NCBI GenBank assembly: GCA_013003285.1
Contig: JABDJY010000176.1
Coordinates: 1-16,967 of the forward strand
Origin: Alphaproteobacteria bacterium
GTDB taxonomy: Bacteria > Pseudomonadota > Alphaproteobacteria > UBA6615
Direction: 5' to 3'
Length of the DNA: 16,967 nt
Part shown: in pieces, positions 1 to 7,433 of the stretch
Numbering within the stretch: the first letter of the stretch is position 1
Layout: every line of letters starts with the position of its first letter
Translations under genes and position numbers: made by a program
Notes under the pieces: model-generated
Seen by the model: only the letters and a program-made list of their open reading frames with translations
What the model was told of the DNA's origin: nothing
The model's database searches: none

Positions 1-606
1 GCGTTCGGCCTGACGGTAAACGGCTATGCCGACCCGGACAATTTGTTGCGCAAGGGTGGCCTTAAACCCGGCGACGCGCTGATCCTCACCAAGCCTATCG
101 GCACCGGCGTTCTGTTCGCCGCCGACATGCGCACCAAGGCCCAGGGAGAATGGATCGAGGCGGCGTTTGCGTCGATGCTACGCTCGGCCGGGCCCAGCGT
201 GCCGATCCTGCGCAGCCATGGCGCCACGGCCTGTACCGATGTCACCGGCTTCGGACTAATGGGGCATCTGGTCGAAATGCTGCAGGCGTCGGGCGCCGAC
301 GCAAAGCTTGATCTCGATGCCATACCGCTATTGCTCGGCGCCGCCGGCCTCTCGGTCGACGGTATCGAAAGCACCTTGAAGCCGGACAATGAAGGCGCCG
401 TCGCCGCCAACCACGAACCGGCCGCGCATATCGCCTACCCGTTGCTGTTCGACCCGCAGACCGCCGGCGGCCTGTTGTTCGGGGTGCCCCAAGACAGGGC
501 CGCTACCTGCCTCGACGCGCTACGCCAAGGTGCCGCGCCGGATGCCGCGATTATCGGCGCGGTTACGGAGCGCGAAGGCGAAGCTCCGACGGTGACGTTG
601 AGGTAG
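1..606 (+). CDS. selD: Selenide, water dikinase (selenophosphate synthetase), C-terminal part
   Basis: SelD makes selenophosphate from selenide and ATP, the selenium donor for selenocysteine (and for 2-selenouridine in tRNA). The frame is open from base 1, so the N-terminus, including the catalytic Cys/Sec and Lys region, lies outside the window; 201 residues and a TAG stop are present. Two AIRS/PurM-superfamily hallmarks are visible: CTDVTGFGLMGHL at about residues 78-90 of the fragment, and FDPQTAGGLL further on, both characteristic of SelD. It converges on the minus-strand selenoprotein gene, and a shared hairpin lies between the two stops. This places selenium activation directly beside a selenium user. 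The identity is secure; only the missing N-terminus limits the description. Confidence 0.96.
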   Translation, partial: AFGLTVNGYADPDNLLRKGGLKPGDALILTKPIGTGVLFAADMRTKAQGEWIEAAFASMLRSAGPSVPILRSHGATACTDVTGFGLMGHLVEMLQASGADAKLDLDAIPLLLGAAGLSVDGIESTLKPDNEGAVAANHEPAAHIAYPLLFDPQTAGGLLFGVPQDRAATCLDALRQGAAPDAAIIGAVTEREGEAPTVTLR

Positions 607-613
607 CGAAAAC

Positions 614-652
614 AAAACCCCCATGCTTCGACAGGCTCAGCATGAGGGTTTT
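614..652. terminator. Bidirectional terminator hairpin between selD and the selenoprotein gene
   Basis: AAAACCC (614-620) pairs with GGGTTTT (646-652), and CATGC (622-626) pairs with GCATG (640-644), leaving one mismatch between the two blocks. A-tract and T-tract flank the stem, so a U run follows the hairpin on either strand, as expected for a terminator shared by two convergent genes. The core is a variant copy of the REP-like unit found elsewhere in the window. Confidence 0.75.
623..647 (+). repeat. REP-like palindromic unit, variant copy 1
   Basis: This matches the 25-nt unit seen at 2781, 2834, 8718 and 8761 except at three positions. Two of these are a matched C-to-G and G-to-C exchange at unit positions 3 and 19 that keeps the stem paired (ATGCT with AGCAT instead of ATCCT with AGGAT). 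The third is in the loop. It forms the upper part of the terminator hairpin here. Confidence 0.7.
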
Positions 653-704
653 AGTCTAGTTCCCATCCCCAGCTTGGCGGAAGATGAGTTCATGTGCGCG
701 GGCG

Positions 705-1937
705 TTATCCGTGCTTGGTGCGGTGGCGCTGGTGTGTTGGCACCATGGCGGTGACGGCCAGCGCCTTCAGCGACGGATCCTCGCTTTCCATGGACTCGTC
801 GCGAATGGCGACCAAGACCTTGCCCAGGGTGGTCTCACCCCACAGCCAGTTGGCGACCTCGAAATCGCTGGTGCGCTGGTCGGGCCGGGCGATCGCCGCT
901 TCAGTGTAGAAGTAGCGCATATCGTCGGCCATGCGTTTGAAGCCGACGCCGATTGACTCGCCCTCGTAGGGCGGTTCGGTGCCGAGCGGGTCGACCAGAA
1001 CGTCGGCGATTACGCGCGCGATTTCCTCGGGTGTCTTGCCGGAAATACCGAAGGCCGAGCGCCCGAAGTTCTTCACCGCTTCCTCGTACCAGGGCCGCAG
1101 CAGGTTCACTTCCTGCAGCAACGACTGATAGACCAGATCGGCATCGTTGATATCGTCCATCGGCGGCGCGAAATTGACCGGGCAGGCCCAGCCTTGCGCC
1201 TCTTCCTCCTCCGTGCCGGGCGGCAAGTCGGGGAAATCTTCCAGGACCGGGCCCGAGGTCCGTTCCAGCAGCTTCAGGGTTTCAAGCAACACCCGGCGCT
1301 GGAAATCCGGTTCGTTGGGCGCGCCCAGGGGACGGCCCAGCTCAAACGGTACCGCCAAGGCCCGCGGCGGTTTGATCTTCTCGGTATGAACCCGGATCAA
1401 ACTGATATGGGTCGTCGGAATACCTTCGTCTTCTAGAACATGTGCCAGCCCGCCCACGGCGCGCGTGCATTGGGGTCAGACCGGGACCAGAACGACCGCG
1501 TCAACCCCATCGTCTTTCAGCAACCCGGCCAAATCGCGGGCCACCGGCTCCATCATCGCCGGCGGTGTGGCGCCCATGAAGGAATAATGGCGCGACGCCA
1601 CCGACCCGACGACGCCCTGCTCGTCCAACTCGTGCAGCCGGTCGATGGGAAAGGCCGTATTGACGTCCTGGAAGAAACCGGTGCGGTCGAAATTGGTCGA
1701 CAGATGGCTCATCATCAGCGTGTCCATGTCGGCATCATCGGGAATGATCCGATAATCGCCGGCGCCGGGCACAAAGGGCGAATCTTCCTGACGATGCAGG
1801 CCCGCCGTGCTGATTATGGCAATCTTACTTTCCGCCAACGGCTTGGCATCAACCCAGGGTGTCGATTCGTATGTCGGCAGTTCCTGATTGACCAAGCGGT
1901 CGCGAAGATGCTCCGGCATTTCACGCAAATGAACCAT
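705..1937 (-). CDS. Selenoprotein B family protein (glycine/betaine/sarcosine/D-proline reductase family) with in-frame UGA (Sec)
   Basis: The open frame starts at ATG 1937, with GGAG just upstream, and runs 153 codons to TGA at 1476-1478. The same frame then stays open for 256 more codons to TAA at 705-707, giving 410 residues with selenocysteine at 154. Around it the protein reads VVLVPV-U-PQC-TRAVGGLAH, a UxxC redox motif. Upstream are family hallmarks: FPIDRL at residues 96-101 and HYSFMG at 117-122, as in GrdB/PrdB-type proteins. In the reductases these subunits use Sec to cleave C-N bonds of glycine, betaine, sarcosine or D-proline. From memory, PrdB is about 240 residues with Sec near residue 152, so this protein matches it in Sec position and adds a C-terminal region of about 170 residues. 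No pyruvoyl PrdA, GrdA or GrdC/D partner is visible, so substrate and partner are unknown. A conventional gene caller would split or truncate this gene. It converges on selD. Confidence 0.9.
1448..1464 (-). promoter_or_regulatory. Candidate bacterial SECIS hairpin
   Basis: In the mRNA, 11 nt follow the UGA and then GCGCGCC pairs with GGCGGGC around a three-base loop GUG. Four pairs lie next to the loop, then one G/G mismatch, then two more pairs. The loop begins with G, and 18 nt separate the UGA from that G. Bacterial SECIS elements sit just after the UGA in the coding region, with a short loop carrying a G in its first positions, so placement and loop fit. SelB recognition cannot be shown from sequence alone. 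Confidence 0.6.
1476..1478 (-). other. UGA selenocysteine codon (Sec154)
   Basis: This TGA is the only break in a frame that codes for one conserved family on both sides. The residue three positions later is Cys (U-P-Q-C), the redox geometry expected when Sec replaces a catalytic Cys. Both flanks align to a single family and selD lies next door, so readthrough as Sec is favoured over a true stop. Confidence 0.88.
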
Positions 1938-2064
1938 TATGTCTCCAAATTAAGCGTTCAATTTCGACCGCGAGACTAGCAGCGCCGGCATGGCTGAACA
2001 ATGCGCCGGCCATGCCCGAGGGGAATAACTGTCTTGCGTGGTCGCTTCGCCCGGGAATCCGGCG

Positions 2065-2757
2065 CTAAACCTCCCGCATATCCGCCGCGGTGGTGCCGGT
2101 GCTGGTGTTAAAGGCGTATTTCGACCAGTTCTTGATCAGAGTTTCGTCGGACGGCGACATGGCCTGCACCGAGGGCCGTTGGCGCATCAGCTGCAACCAG
2201 GCCTTCAACAGCACACATTCCTCGGGGATGTGGAAATCCCGGTAATGGGCCAGCGCGCAGAAACGCTGCAAATGGGGCATGAAGCTCAAATCGACCAGGC
2301 TGATGTCCTCGCCCAGCCAGTAGGGACCATCGGAGAGTTTGCCCAAGCCTTCATGCTCCATCATGAGCAACGCCTCGGTCAGCTTTTGGGCGTGCATGGC
2401 CTGACGCTCGAGCTCCTGCGCCAGCATCAGCTTGTAGACCTGGGGGACGAACCGCACATTGGCGAAGTCGATCCAGATGCGCGCTTTCGCCCGCCCCACC
2501 GGATCACCCGGCAACATGGGATGTTCGGGGAACACTTCTTCCAGATATTCGTTGATGACGGCGGACTCGAACACCACCGTTCCCTCGTGGCGGATCACCG
2601 GCACCTTGCCATAGGGAGATATCTCCAAGAACCAGTCCGGCTTATCGTTCAGGTCGATCTCGGTCAGGGTGAAGTCGACGCCCTTCTCCATCAGCGCCAT
2701 GCGCGAGCGCTGGGCGAACGGGCAGGTGCTGGAGCTGATAATCTCAACGTCGGCCAT
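2065..2757 (-). CDS. Glutathione S-transferase family protein (Cys-type, omega/lambda-like)
   Basis: This 230-residue protein has the two-domain GST layout. The N-terminal thioredoxin-like domain (residues about 3-80) contains STCPFAQR with Cys12 where Cys-type GSTs keep their catalytic residue. The glutathione-binding region follows as GKVPVIRH and FESAVINEYLEE (cis-Pro and the Glu-Ser pair). The helical C-terminal domain holds the usual LSLVDLSF-type N-capping segment (here EDISLVDLSFMPHL). Cys-type GSTs act as thiol transferases, dehalogenases or glutathionyl reductases rather than classic conjugating enzymes; the substrate here is unknown. It is a cytoplasmic protein with no signal peptide. 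It lies downstream of the molybdenum hydroxylase on the same strand, but a large inverted repeat separates them, so co-transcription is uncertain. GGGAAG lies about 11 nt upstream of the ATG. Confidence 0.88.
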   Translation of the reverse strand: MADVEIISSSTCPFAQRSRMALMEKGVDFTLTEIDLNDKPDWFLEISPYGKVPVIRHEGTVVFESAVINEYLEEVFPEHPMLPGDPVGRAKARIWIDFANVRFVPQVYKLMLAQELERQAMHAQKLTEALLMMEHEGLGKLSDGPYWLGEDISLVDLSFMPHLQRFCALAHYRDFHIPEECVLLKAWLQLMRQRPSVQAMSPSDETLIKNWSKYAFNTSTGTTAADMREV

Positions 2758-2780
2758 AATATTTTTCTTCCCGCTACATC

Positions 2781-2805
2781 ATCCTTCAACAAGCTCAGGA
2801 TGAGG
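2781..2805 (+). repeat. REP-like palindromic unit, copy 2
   Basis: A 25-nt unit with core CTTCAACAAGCTCAGG. It is the reverse complement of the copy at 2834-2858 except at one base. ATCCT and AGGAT within the unit can also pair on their own. Confidence 0.8.
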
Positions 2806-2833
2806 TGCCGTAAGCCAAACTGCTCATACCCAT

Positions 2834-2858
2834 CCTCATCCTGAGCTTGTCGAAGGAT
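2834..2858 (-). repeat. REP-like palindromic unit, copy 3 (inverted)
   Basis: This is the inverted partner of the copy at 2781-2805. Together they can form a hairpin of about 25 bp with a 28-nt loop between the molybdenum hydroxylase stop codon and the GST start. On the minus-strand transcript it would end about 23 nt before the GST start codon. It could serve as a terminator or an mRNA-stabilising 3' structure. Confidence 0.8.
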
Positions 2859-2898
2859 GAAAGCACAATCTAGGTCCTGAAGCCGATAAAGCCAGTTC

Positions 2899-5292
2899 CT
2901 AATACTTCCCCAGCGCTGCCAAGATGCGTCGCGGCGTGATGGGCTGGTGCGAAACGCGCACATCGAACGGGCTGATGGCATCGTTGATGGCGTTCATCAC
3001 CGCCGCCGGCGCGCCTGCCGTCCCGGCCTCGCCCGCCCCTTTAGCACCGAGTTCGGAATCGATGGTGGGGGTCTGCACATGGCCGACCTCGATATCGGGC
3101 ATCTCGCCGGCCATAGGCACCAGATAATCGGCCATGTTGGCATTGATCATATTGCCGGCGGCGTCATAGGTGCATTCCTCGAGCAACGCGCCGCCGAGGC
3201 CCTGAATGACCCCGCCGCGCACCTGCTCGTCGACCAGCAGCGGATTGATCACCGTGCCGCAATCCTCGACCACCCAATGTTTGAGGATCTTGACGAAACC
3301 GGTATCCGGATCGACCTCGACGTAACAGGCCTGGATGCCGTTGGTGAAGGCGATATTGTATTCGCGCGGCACGAAATGGCGGGTCGCCATCAGCTCGGCC
3401 TGGAAGCCCTTGGGGATCAAGTCGGAACGGAAATAGCCGATGCGCGCCACTTCAGACAGCGGCATGCGTTCCGCGCCGGTATCCTTGTCGATCACCGCAC
3501 CCTGTTGAATGTCGAGCGTCTCGGGCTCGGCCTGCAACAACTGGCCGGCCAGCTCGGTGACATTTTGGCGCAACGCCTTGGCCGCCATCAGCACCGCCTC
3601 GCCGCCGATGCCGGCGCCGCGCGAACCCCAGGTGCCGCCACCGGTGGGCACGTTATCGGTATCGCCGGTGATCACACGCACCTGATCGACCGTAGTGCCG
3701 AACGCCGTCGCCGCCACCTGGGCGATGATGGTGTCGGTACCCTGACCCTGTTCGGTGATACTGGTGTGGACGACGATGGAGCCGCCGGAATCCAATCGCA
3801 CCTGGGCGCCGTCCTGCGAGGAGATATGCGCCCCGCCGATGCCGTACATGGCCGCGCCCGGGTTGGTCAGTTCGATCATCGCCGCGAAGCCGATGCCGCG
3901 ATAGACGCCGTCATTGCGTAACGAATCCCGCTCTGCCTGCAGCGCCTCATAGTCCATCATCGACATTAGTTTTTCCAGCGTCGCCTCGTGCGATAGCGCC
4001 TCGAACATGATGCCGCTCACGCCCTTGGTCGGGTAGGCGTCGTCGGGGATCAGATTACGCCGGCGAATCTCGACCGGGTCGATGCCCAACTGACGAGCGC
4101 CGTTTTCCACCAGCCCCTCGGTCACCGCGAAGGCGATGGGATGGCCCACCGCCCGGTACTGGCACATAACGTTCTTGTTCTGGAACACGACGCGCGCCTT
4201 GGCCCGGTAGTTCTGATGCTTATAGGTGCCGCCGGTGAAGTTCAGCACCTGGTTAGCTTCCATGGCGCTAGTGCGCGGATACATGGAATAGGGGCCGATG
4301 CCGGTCAGATCGTCGATGTCGATGGCGGTGATTTCGCCTTCGGCGGAAAACGCCATGCGTCCGTGGACGCGATGGTGGCGGGCATGGATGTCGGTGACGA
4401 AGGATTCCAACCGATCGGCGGCGTATTTCACCGGCCGGGCCAGCAATTTCGCCAGTCCCGCCGTCGCCATTTCGTCGGCATAGACATGCACCTTGATGCC
4501 GAACGACCCGCCGACATCCTGGCAGATCACCCGCACATTGCCTTCCGGCACACCGGTATGCACCGCAAAAATATGCTGCATCATGTGCGGCGCCTGGTTC
4601 GACATATGAACCGTGAGCTGGTTCTCGACCTCACTGTAATCGGCCAGGATAACGCGCGGCTCCAGGGTCACGCCGGTATGGCGCTCGAAGCGGAAAGTCT
4701 CTTCGACCACCAGGGCCGCCTCGGCGAAGGCGGCGTCCACATCACCGGCCTCGACGGCGTTATCAAACGCGATATTGTCGCCCAATTCGGGATGGATCAC
4801 ATGGGTCGAGGGATCGGCGGCGGTTTCCGCGTCGGTCACCGCCGGGAGTTCTTCGTAGGACACATCGACCAGCGCCGCCGCGTCTTCGGCTTCGGCCCGG
4901 CTGTTCGCCACCACGGCAACCACAGCTTCGCCCTGCCACGACACATGATTGACGGCGAGCGGGTGCTGCGGCGCCGACTTCAAGGTCTTGAAATGTGTTA
5001 GGACGCCGACCCAGGGCGTGCAGTAATCCGCCATCTCCTTGGCCGTCACCACCCGCACGACACCGGGGCTCGCCGCTGCCGCTGCGGTGTCGATACCGGT
5101 GATCATGGCGTTGGCGTAGGGCGAGCGCACGAAGGCCACATGGACCATGCGCTTGAGGCTGATATCGTCGACGAACCGTCCCTGCCCCGACAGCAATCGT
5201 TTCGCATTGGGACGCGGCACGCTACGGCCAATGTAAGAGTTTGGGCGGCCCAGCACGCTGGCGTCCGGCGTCATGACGGTCTCGTCGGTCAT
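2899..5292 (-). CDS. Xanthine dehydrogenase/CO dehydrogenase-family molybdopterin-binding large subunit (CoxL-like)
   Basis: This is the catalytic subunit of a molybdenum hydroxylase, which adds oxygen from water to a C-H bond of aromatic, N-heterocyclic or aldehyde substrates. Its 797 residues match the CoxL/CutL size. The N-terminal a/b hammerhead region (about 20-150) is followed by the Mo-pterin domains. CQDVGGSFGIK (257-267) is the pterin-binding glycine motif. QYRAVGHP (378-385) stands where CO dehydrogenase has its Cys-bearing active-site loop (AYRCSFR), so it is not a true CO dehydrogenase. EQGQGTDT and GTWGSRGAG are further cofactor motifs. KGAGEAGT carries the conserved catalytic Glu755. 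The start at 5292 has AGGGAGAG just upstream. It lies 23 bp after the acyl-CoA dehydrogenase gene on the same strand, so they are probably one operon. The usual FeS (CoxS) and FAD (CoxM) subunit genes are not adjacent, which leaves its electron acceptor unknown. Confidence 0.92.
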   Translation of the reverse strand: MTDETVMTPDASVLGRPNSYIGRSVPRPNAKRLLSGQGRFVDDISLKRMVHVAFVRSPYANAMITGIDTAAAAASPGVVRVVTAKEMADYCTPWVGVLTHFKTLKSAPQHPLAVNHVSWQGEAVVAVVANSRAEAEDAAALVDVSYEELPAVTDAETAADPSTHVIHPELGDNIAFDNAVEAGDVDAAFAEAALVVEETFRFERHTGVTLEPRVILADYSEVENQLTVHMSNQAPHMMQHIFAVHTGVPEGNVRVICQDVGGSFGIKVHVYADEMATAGLAKLLARPVKYAADRLESFVTDIHARHHRVHGRMAFSAEGEITAIDIDDLTGIGPYSMYPRTSAMEANQVLNFTGGTYKHQNYRAKARVVFQNKNVMCQYRAVGHPIAFAVTEGLVENGARQLGIDPVEIRRRNLIPDDAYPTKGVSGIMFEALSHEATLEKLMSMMDYEALQAERDSLRNDGVYRGIGFAAMIELTNPGAAMYGIGGAHISSQDGAQVRLDSGGSIVVHTSITEQGQGTDTIIAQVAATAFGTTVDQVRVITGDTDNVPTGGGTWGSRGAGIGGEAVLMAAKALRQNVTELAGQLLQAEPETLDIQQGAVIDKDTGAERMPLSEVARIGYFRSDLIPKGFQAELMATRHFVPREYNIAFTNGIQACYVEVDPDTGFVKILKHWVVEDCGTVINPLLVDEQVRGGVIQGLGGALLEECTYDAAGNMINANMADYLVPMAGEMPDIEVGHVQTPTIDSELGAKGAGEAGTAGAPAAVMNAINDAISPFDVRVSHQPITPRRILAALGKY

Positions 5293-5315
5293 TACTCTCT
5301 CCCTAATTCCTTGCC

Positions 5316-6515
5316 CTAATCCCCTGCGCCCCGCAGCCGGTTTTTCACCGGATGGCGGTTCGCGTTCTTCGTCCCCAGCGCGTCCTCGGCAATCAAAATG
5401 CGTTGCACGTTCGGGGTCCCTTCGCCCACCGCCAGCATATTCACATAGGCGGTGAACTTCTTTATCGGATATTCGTCGGCCAGGGCATAGCCCGCAAATA
5501 TTTCCGCCGCCGACGCCGCCGCGTGCTTGGCCGCATTCACAGCCACATATTTCGCCCGCGAGGTGGCCCGTGTCGAGGGCTCGCCCCGGTCCATCAGCCA
5601 GCCGGTGCGCTGCACCATCATGCGCGCGGCGTCTACATTGACCGCCATATCGGCGATCAGGTGCTGCACCATCTGATACTGGCCGATGGGTTGGCCGCGG
5701 ATCACCCGCTCATTGGCGTAGCGCACGGATTCGTCGAGGCACGCCTGCGCCAGTCCGAGCGCGCGGGCCGATACGGTCAGCCGGCCATATTCCAACGCGT
5801 TCATGGCGATCTTGAAACCCTCGCCTTCCGCGCCCAACCGGTTCTCCACCGGCACCACGAAATCGTCGAGGAACACTGCGTTCGAACTCAACACATTCGA
5901 CAGGCCGGACATGGGGATTGGGTTGGCGGTAAATCCCGCGACGGATTTGGGCTCGACGATGAACGCGGTGATGCCGCGATGGCCGGCATCAAGATCGGTC
6001 TTGGCGAAAAGGATGCCGGTGTCGCAGGCATGGGCGAAGGTGATCCACTGTTTCGAACCGTTGAGCCGGTAGACATCGCCGTCGCGCACCGCCGTGGTCT
6101 GCATGGCGCCGGCCGCGTCGGACCCGCCGCCGGGCTCCGACAGCGCAAACATGCCGATCTTTCGCCCGGCGATCAGATCGGGGACGAAGCGCGAAACCTG
6201 GTCGTCGGTACCCCAGTTATAGATGGTGAAAGGGCACGTCATCGCCTGCATGTTCAAGGCATAGCCGAATTCGGGCGCCAGCCGCGAAATTTCTTCCGAT
6301 ATCACCGCAACCGCCAGAAACCCCGCGTCGGTGCCGCCCAAATTCTCCGGGAACGAGGCGCCGAACAGGCCAGTGGCACCCATTTTCTCGATGATGGTGT
6401 AGGGAAAATCGCCGGACGCCTCATAGGCGCCGATATTCGGCAGAATTTCGGTCTCGGCAAAACGCCGCGCGGTCTCGCCAATGGCGTCGATCTCTGGCGG
6501 TAGGGTGAAATCCAT
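5316..6515 (-). CDS. Acyl-CoA dehydrogenase
   Basis: This FAD enzyme would introduce an alpha,beta double bond into an acyl-CoA and pass electrons to ETF. The 399-residue length is standard for the family. ALSEPGGGSDA (124-134) is the family signature, WITFAHACD follows as part of the FAD-binding beta domain, and VGEGTPNVQRIL near the C-terminus places the catalytic base at Glu365, the MCAD-type position. The protein is cytoplasmic with no targeting signal. It is first in a minus-strand pair with the molybdenum hydroxylase gene and diverges from the CoA-transferase pair; a 93-bp spacer (6516-6608) must hold both promoters. The acyl chain specificity cannot be read from the sequence. Neighbouring CoA-transferases suggest a CoA-thioester catabolic route. 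Confidence 0.94.
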   Translation of the reverse strand: MDFTLPPEIDAIGETARRFAETEILPNIGAYEASGDFPYTIIEKMGATGLFGASFPENLGGTDAGFLAVAVISEEISRLAPEFGYALNMQAMTCPFTIYNWGTDDQVSRFVPDLIAGRKIGMFALSEPGGGSDAAGAMQTTAVRDGDVYRLNGSKQWITFAHACDTGILFAKTDLDAGHRGITAFIVEPKSVAGFTANPIPMSGLSNVLSSNAVFLDDFVVPVENRLGAEGEGFKIAMNALEYGRLTVSARALGLAQACLDESVRYANERVIRGQPIGQYQMVQHLIADMAVNVDAARMMVQRTGWLMDRGEPSTRATSRAKYVAVNAAKHAAASAAEIFAGYALADEYPIKKFTAYVNMLAVGEGTPNVQRILIAEDALGTKNANRHPVKNRLRGAGD

Positions 6516-6608
6516 CGCGGCGGCGATTCCTTTATCTTCGAGGCAAACCTATTTAACATCGCAGACCCGGTCCAACACCAGGGCCCAACGACAGAAAGAC
6601 GCCGCCCG

Positions 6609-7433
6609 ATGAGCGCCATGCTCGACGATATCGACGCCCTGGCCGCCCGTGTCCCCGACGGCGCCAAAGTCGCCCTGCCGCCCGACTATAGCGGTTGCGC
6701 CATGGCCGCGGTGCGCGCCCTGATCAAACGCGGCGTGCGCGATCTACATCTGATCGGCGTGCCCTCGGTCGGCTTCCAGGGCGATATGCTGATCGGCGCC
6801 GGCTGCGTCGCCACCCTGGAGACGGCGGCGGTGACCATCGGCGAATACGGCCTGGCCCCCTGCTTCACGCGGGCCATCAAGGCCGGGACGATTAAAATGA
6901 TCGACGGCACCTGCCCGGCCATCCATGCCGGACTGCAGGCCGCCGAGAAGGGCATCCCCTTCATGCCGGTGCGCGGCATCGTCGGCTCCGATCTGCTCGA
7001 ACAGCGCGACGATTGGATGGTCGGCAACGATCCGTTCGGCGACGATCAAGGCCCGCTGGTTCTGGTCAAGGCGATCACGCCCGATGTGACCCTGATCCAC
7101 GCTCCACTGGCCGACCGCCATGGCAATGCGTGGATCGGTGTGCGCCGCGAGATGATGGTGATGGCCCATGCGGCCAAGACCACGCTGGTGACCTTCGACA
7201 AGCTCTATGACGGCGATCTGCTGGCAGATGCGGAAATGGCGGCGGGCACCATTCCGGCGCTCTATATCGGTGGACTGACCCAGGTGGAAAACGGCGCCTG
7301 GCCGGTCGGCCTGTTCGGCGCCTACCCGGCCGACGACACCCATCTGCGCGCCTATATGGAGATGGCGCGCACCGAAGAGGGCTTTCAGGCCTATGTCAAC
7401 GCCAACGTGCTCGACCGCAAGGCCGCCGAATGA
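6609..7433 (+). CDS. CoA-transferase family protein, subunit A (glutaconate CoA-transferase/IpdA-like)
   Basis: A 274-residue protein of the class I CoA-transferase fold, alpha-subunit type. The DGAKVALPPDYSG start, the glycine-rich GVPSVGFQGDMLIGAG region (about 50-65) and the acidic EYGLAPCFTRAIKAG segment fit the glutaconate CoA-transferase subunit A group. It would form a heteromer with the product of the next gene, whose ATG overlaps this TGA by 4 bases (translational coupling). Known relatives either move CoA between carboxylates or, in the IpdAB branch, hydrolyse a ring-containing CoA ester. Which applies here is undecided. It diverges from the acyl-CoA dehydrogenase gene. A clear Shine-Dalgarno is lacking; only AGAAAGA is seen upstream. 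Confidence 0.85.
   Translation: MSAMLDDIDALAARVPDGAKVALPPDYSGCAMAAVRALIKRGVRDLHLIGVPSVGFQGDMLIGAGCVATLETAAVTIGEYGLAPCFTRAIKAGTIKMIDGTCPAIHAGLQAAEKGIPFMPVRGIVGSDLLEQRDDWMVGNDPFGDDQGPLVLVKAITPDVTLIHAPLADRHGNAWIGVRREMMVMAHAAKTTLVTFDKLYDGDLLADAEMAAGTIPALYIGGLTQVENGAWPVGLFGAYPADDTHLRAYMEMARTEEGFQAYVNANVLDRKAAE

Noticed and set aside
607..704. selC (tRNA-Sec) in the spacer beside selD
   Set aside because: The 98-bp spacer holds the terminator hairpin and shows no tRNA arm pattern or CCA-end structure.
1476..1478. In-frame TGA as a pseudogene-making nonsense mutation or sequencing error
   Set aside because: Family conservation continues on both sides, the codon sits at a UxxC redox position, a SECIS-like hairpin follows and selD is adjacent. 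Recoding explains all of these together.
2038..2844. 268-codon plus-strand open frame over the GST gene
   Set aside because: Antisense to a gene with recognisable GST motifs, and it runs into the REP-like repeats at its end.
2947..3921. 324-codon plus-strand open frame, and a similar one at 4141-5001
   Set aside because: Both are antisense to the molybdenum hydroxylase gene and show the same His/Arg/Gly-rich composition without motifs.
2899..5292. Molybdenum hydroxylase as true CO dehydrogenase large subunit
   Set aside because: The active-site loop is QYRAVGHP and not the Cys-containing AYRCSFR loop, and CoxS/CoxM genes are absent nearby.
5352..6503. 383-codon plus-strand open frame
   Set aside because: It lies antisense over the whole acyl-CoA dehydrogenase gene, which has clear catalytic motifs. 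The translation is His/Arg-rich with no recognisable domain, typical of antisense frames in GC-rich DNA.
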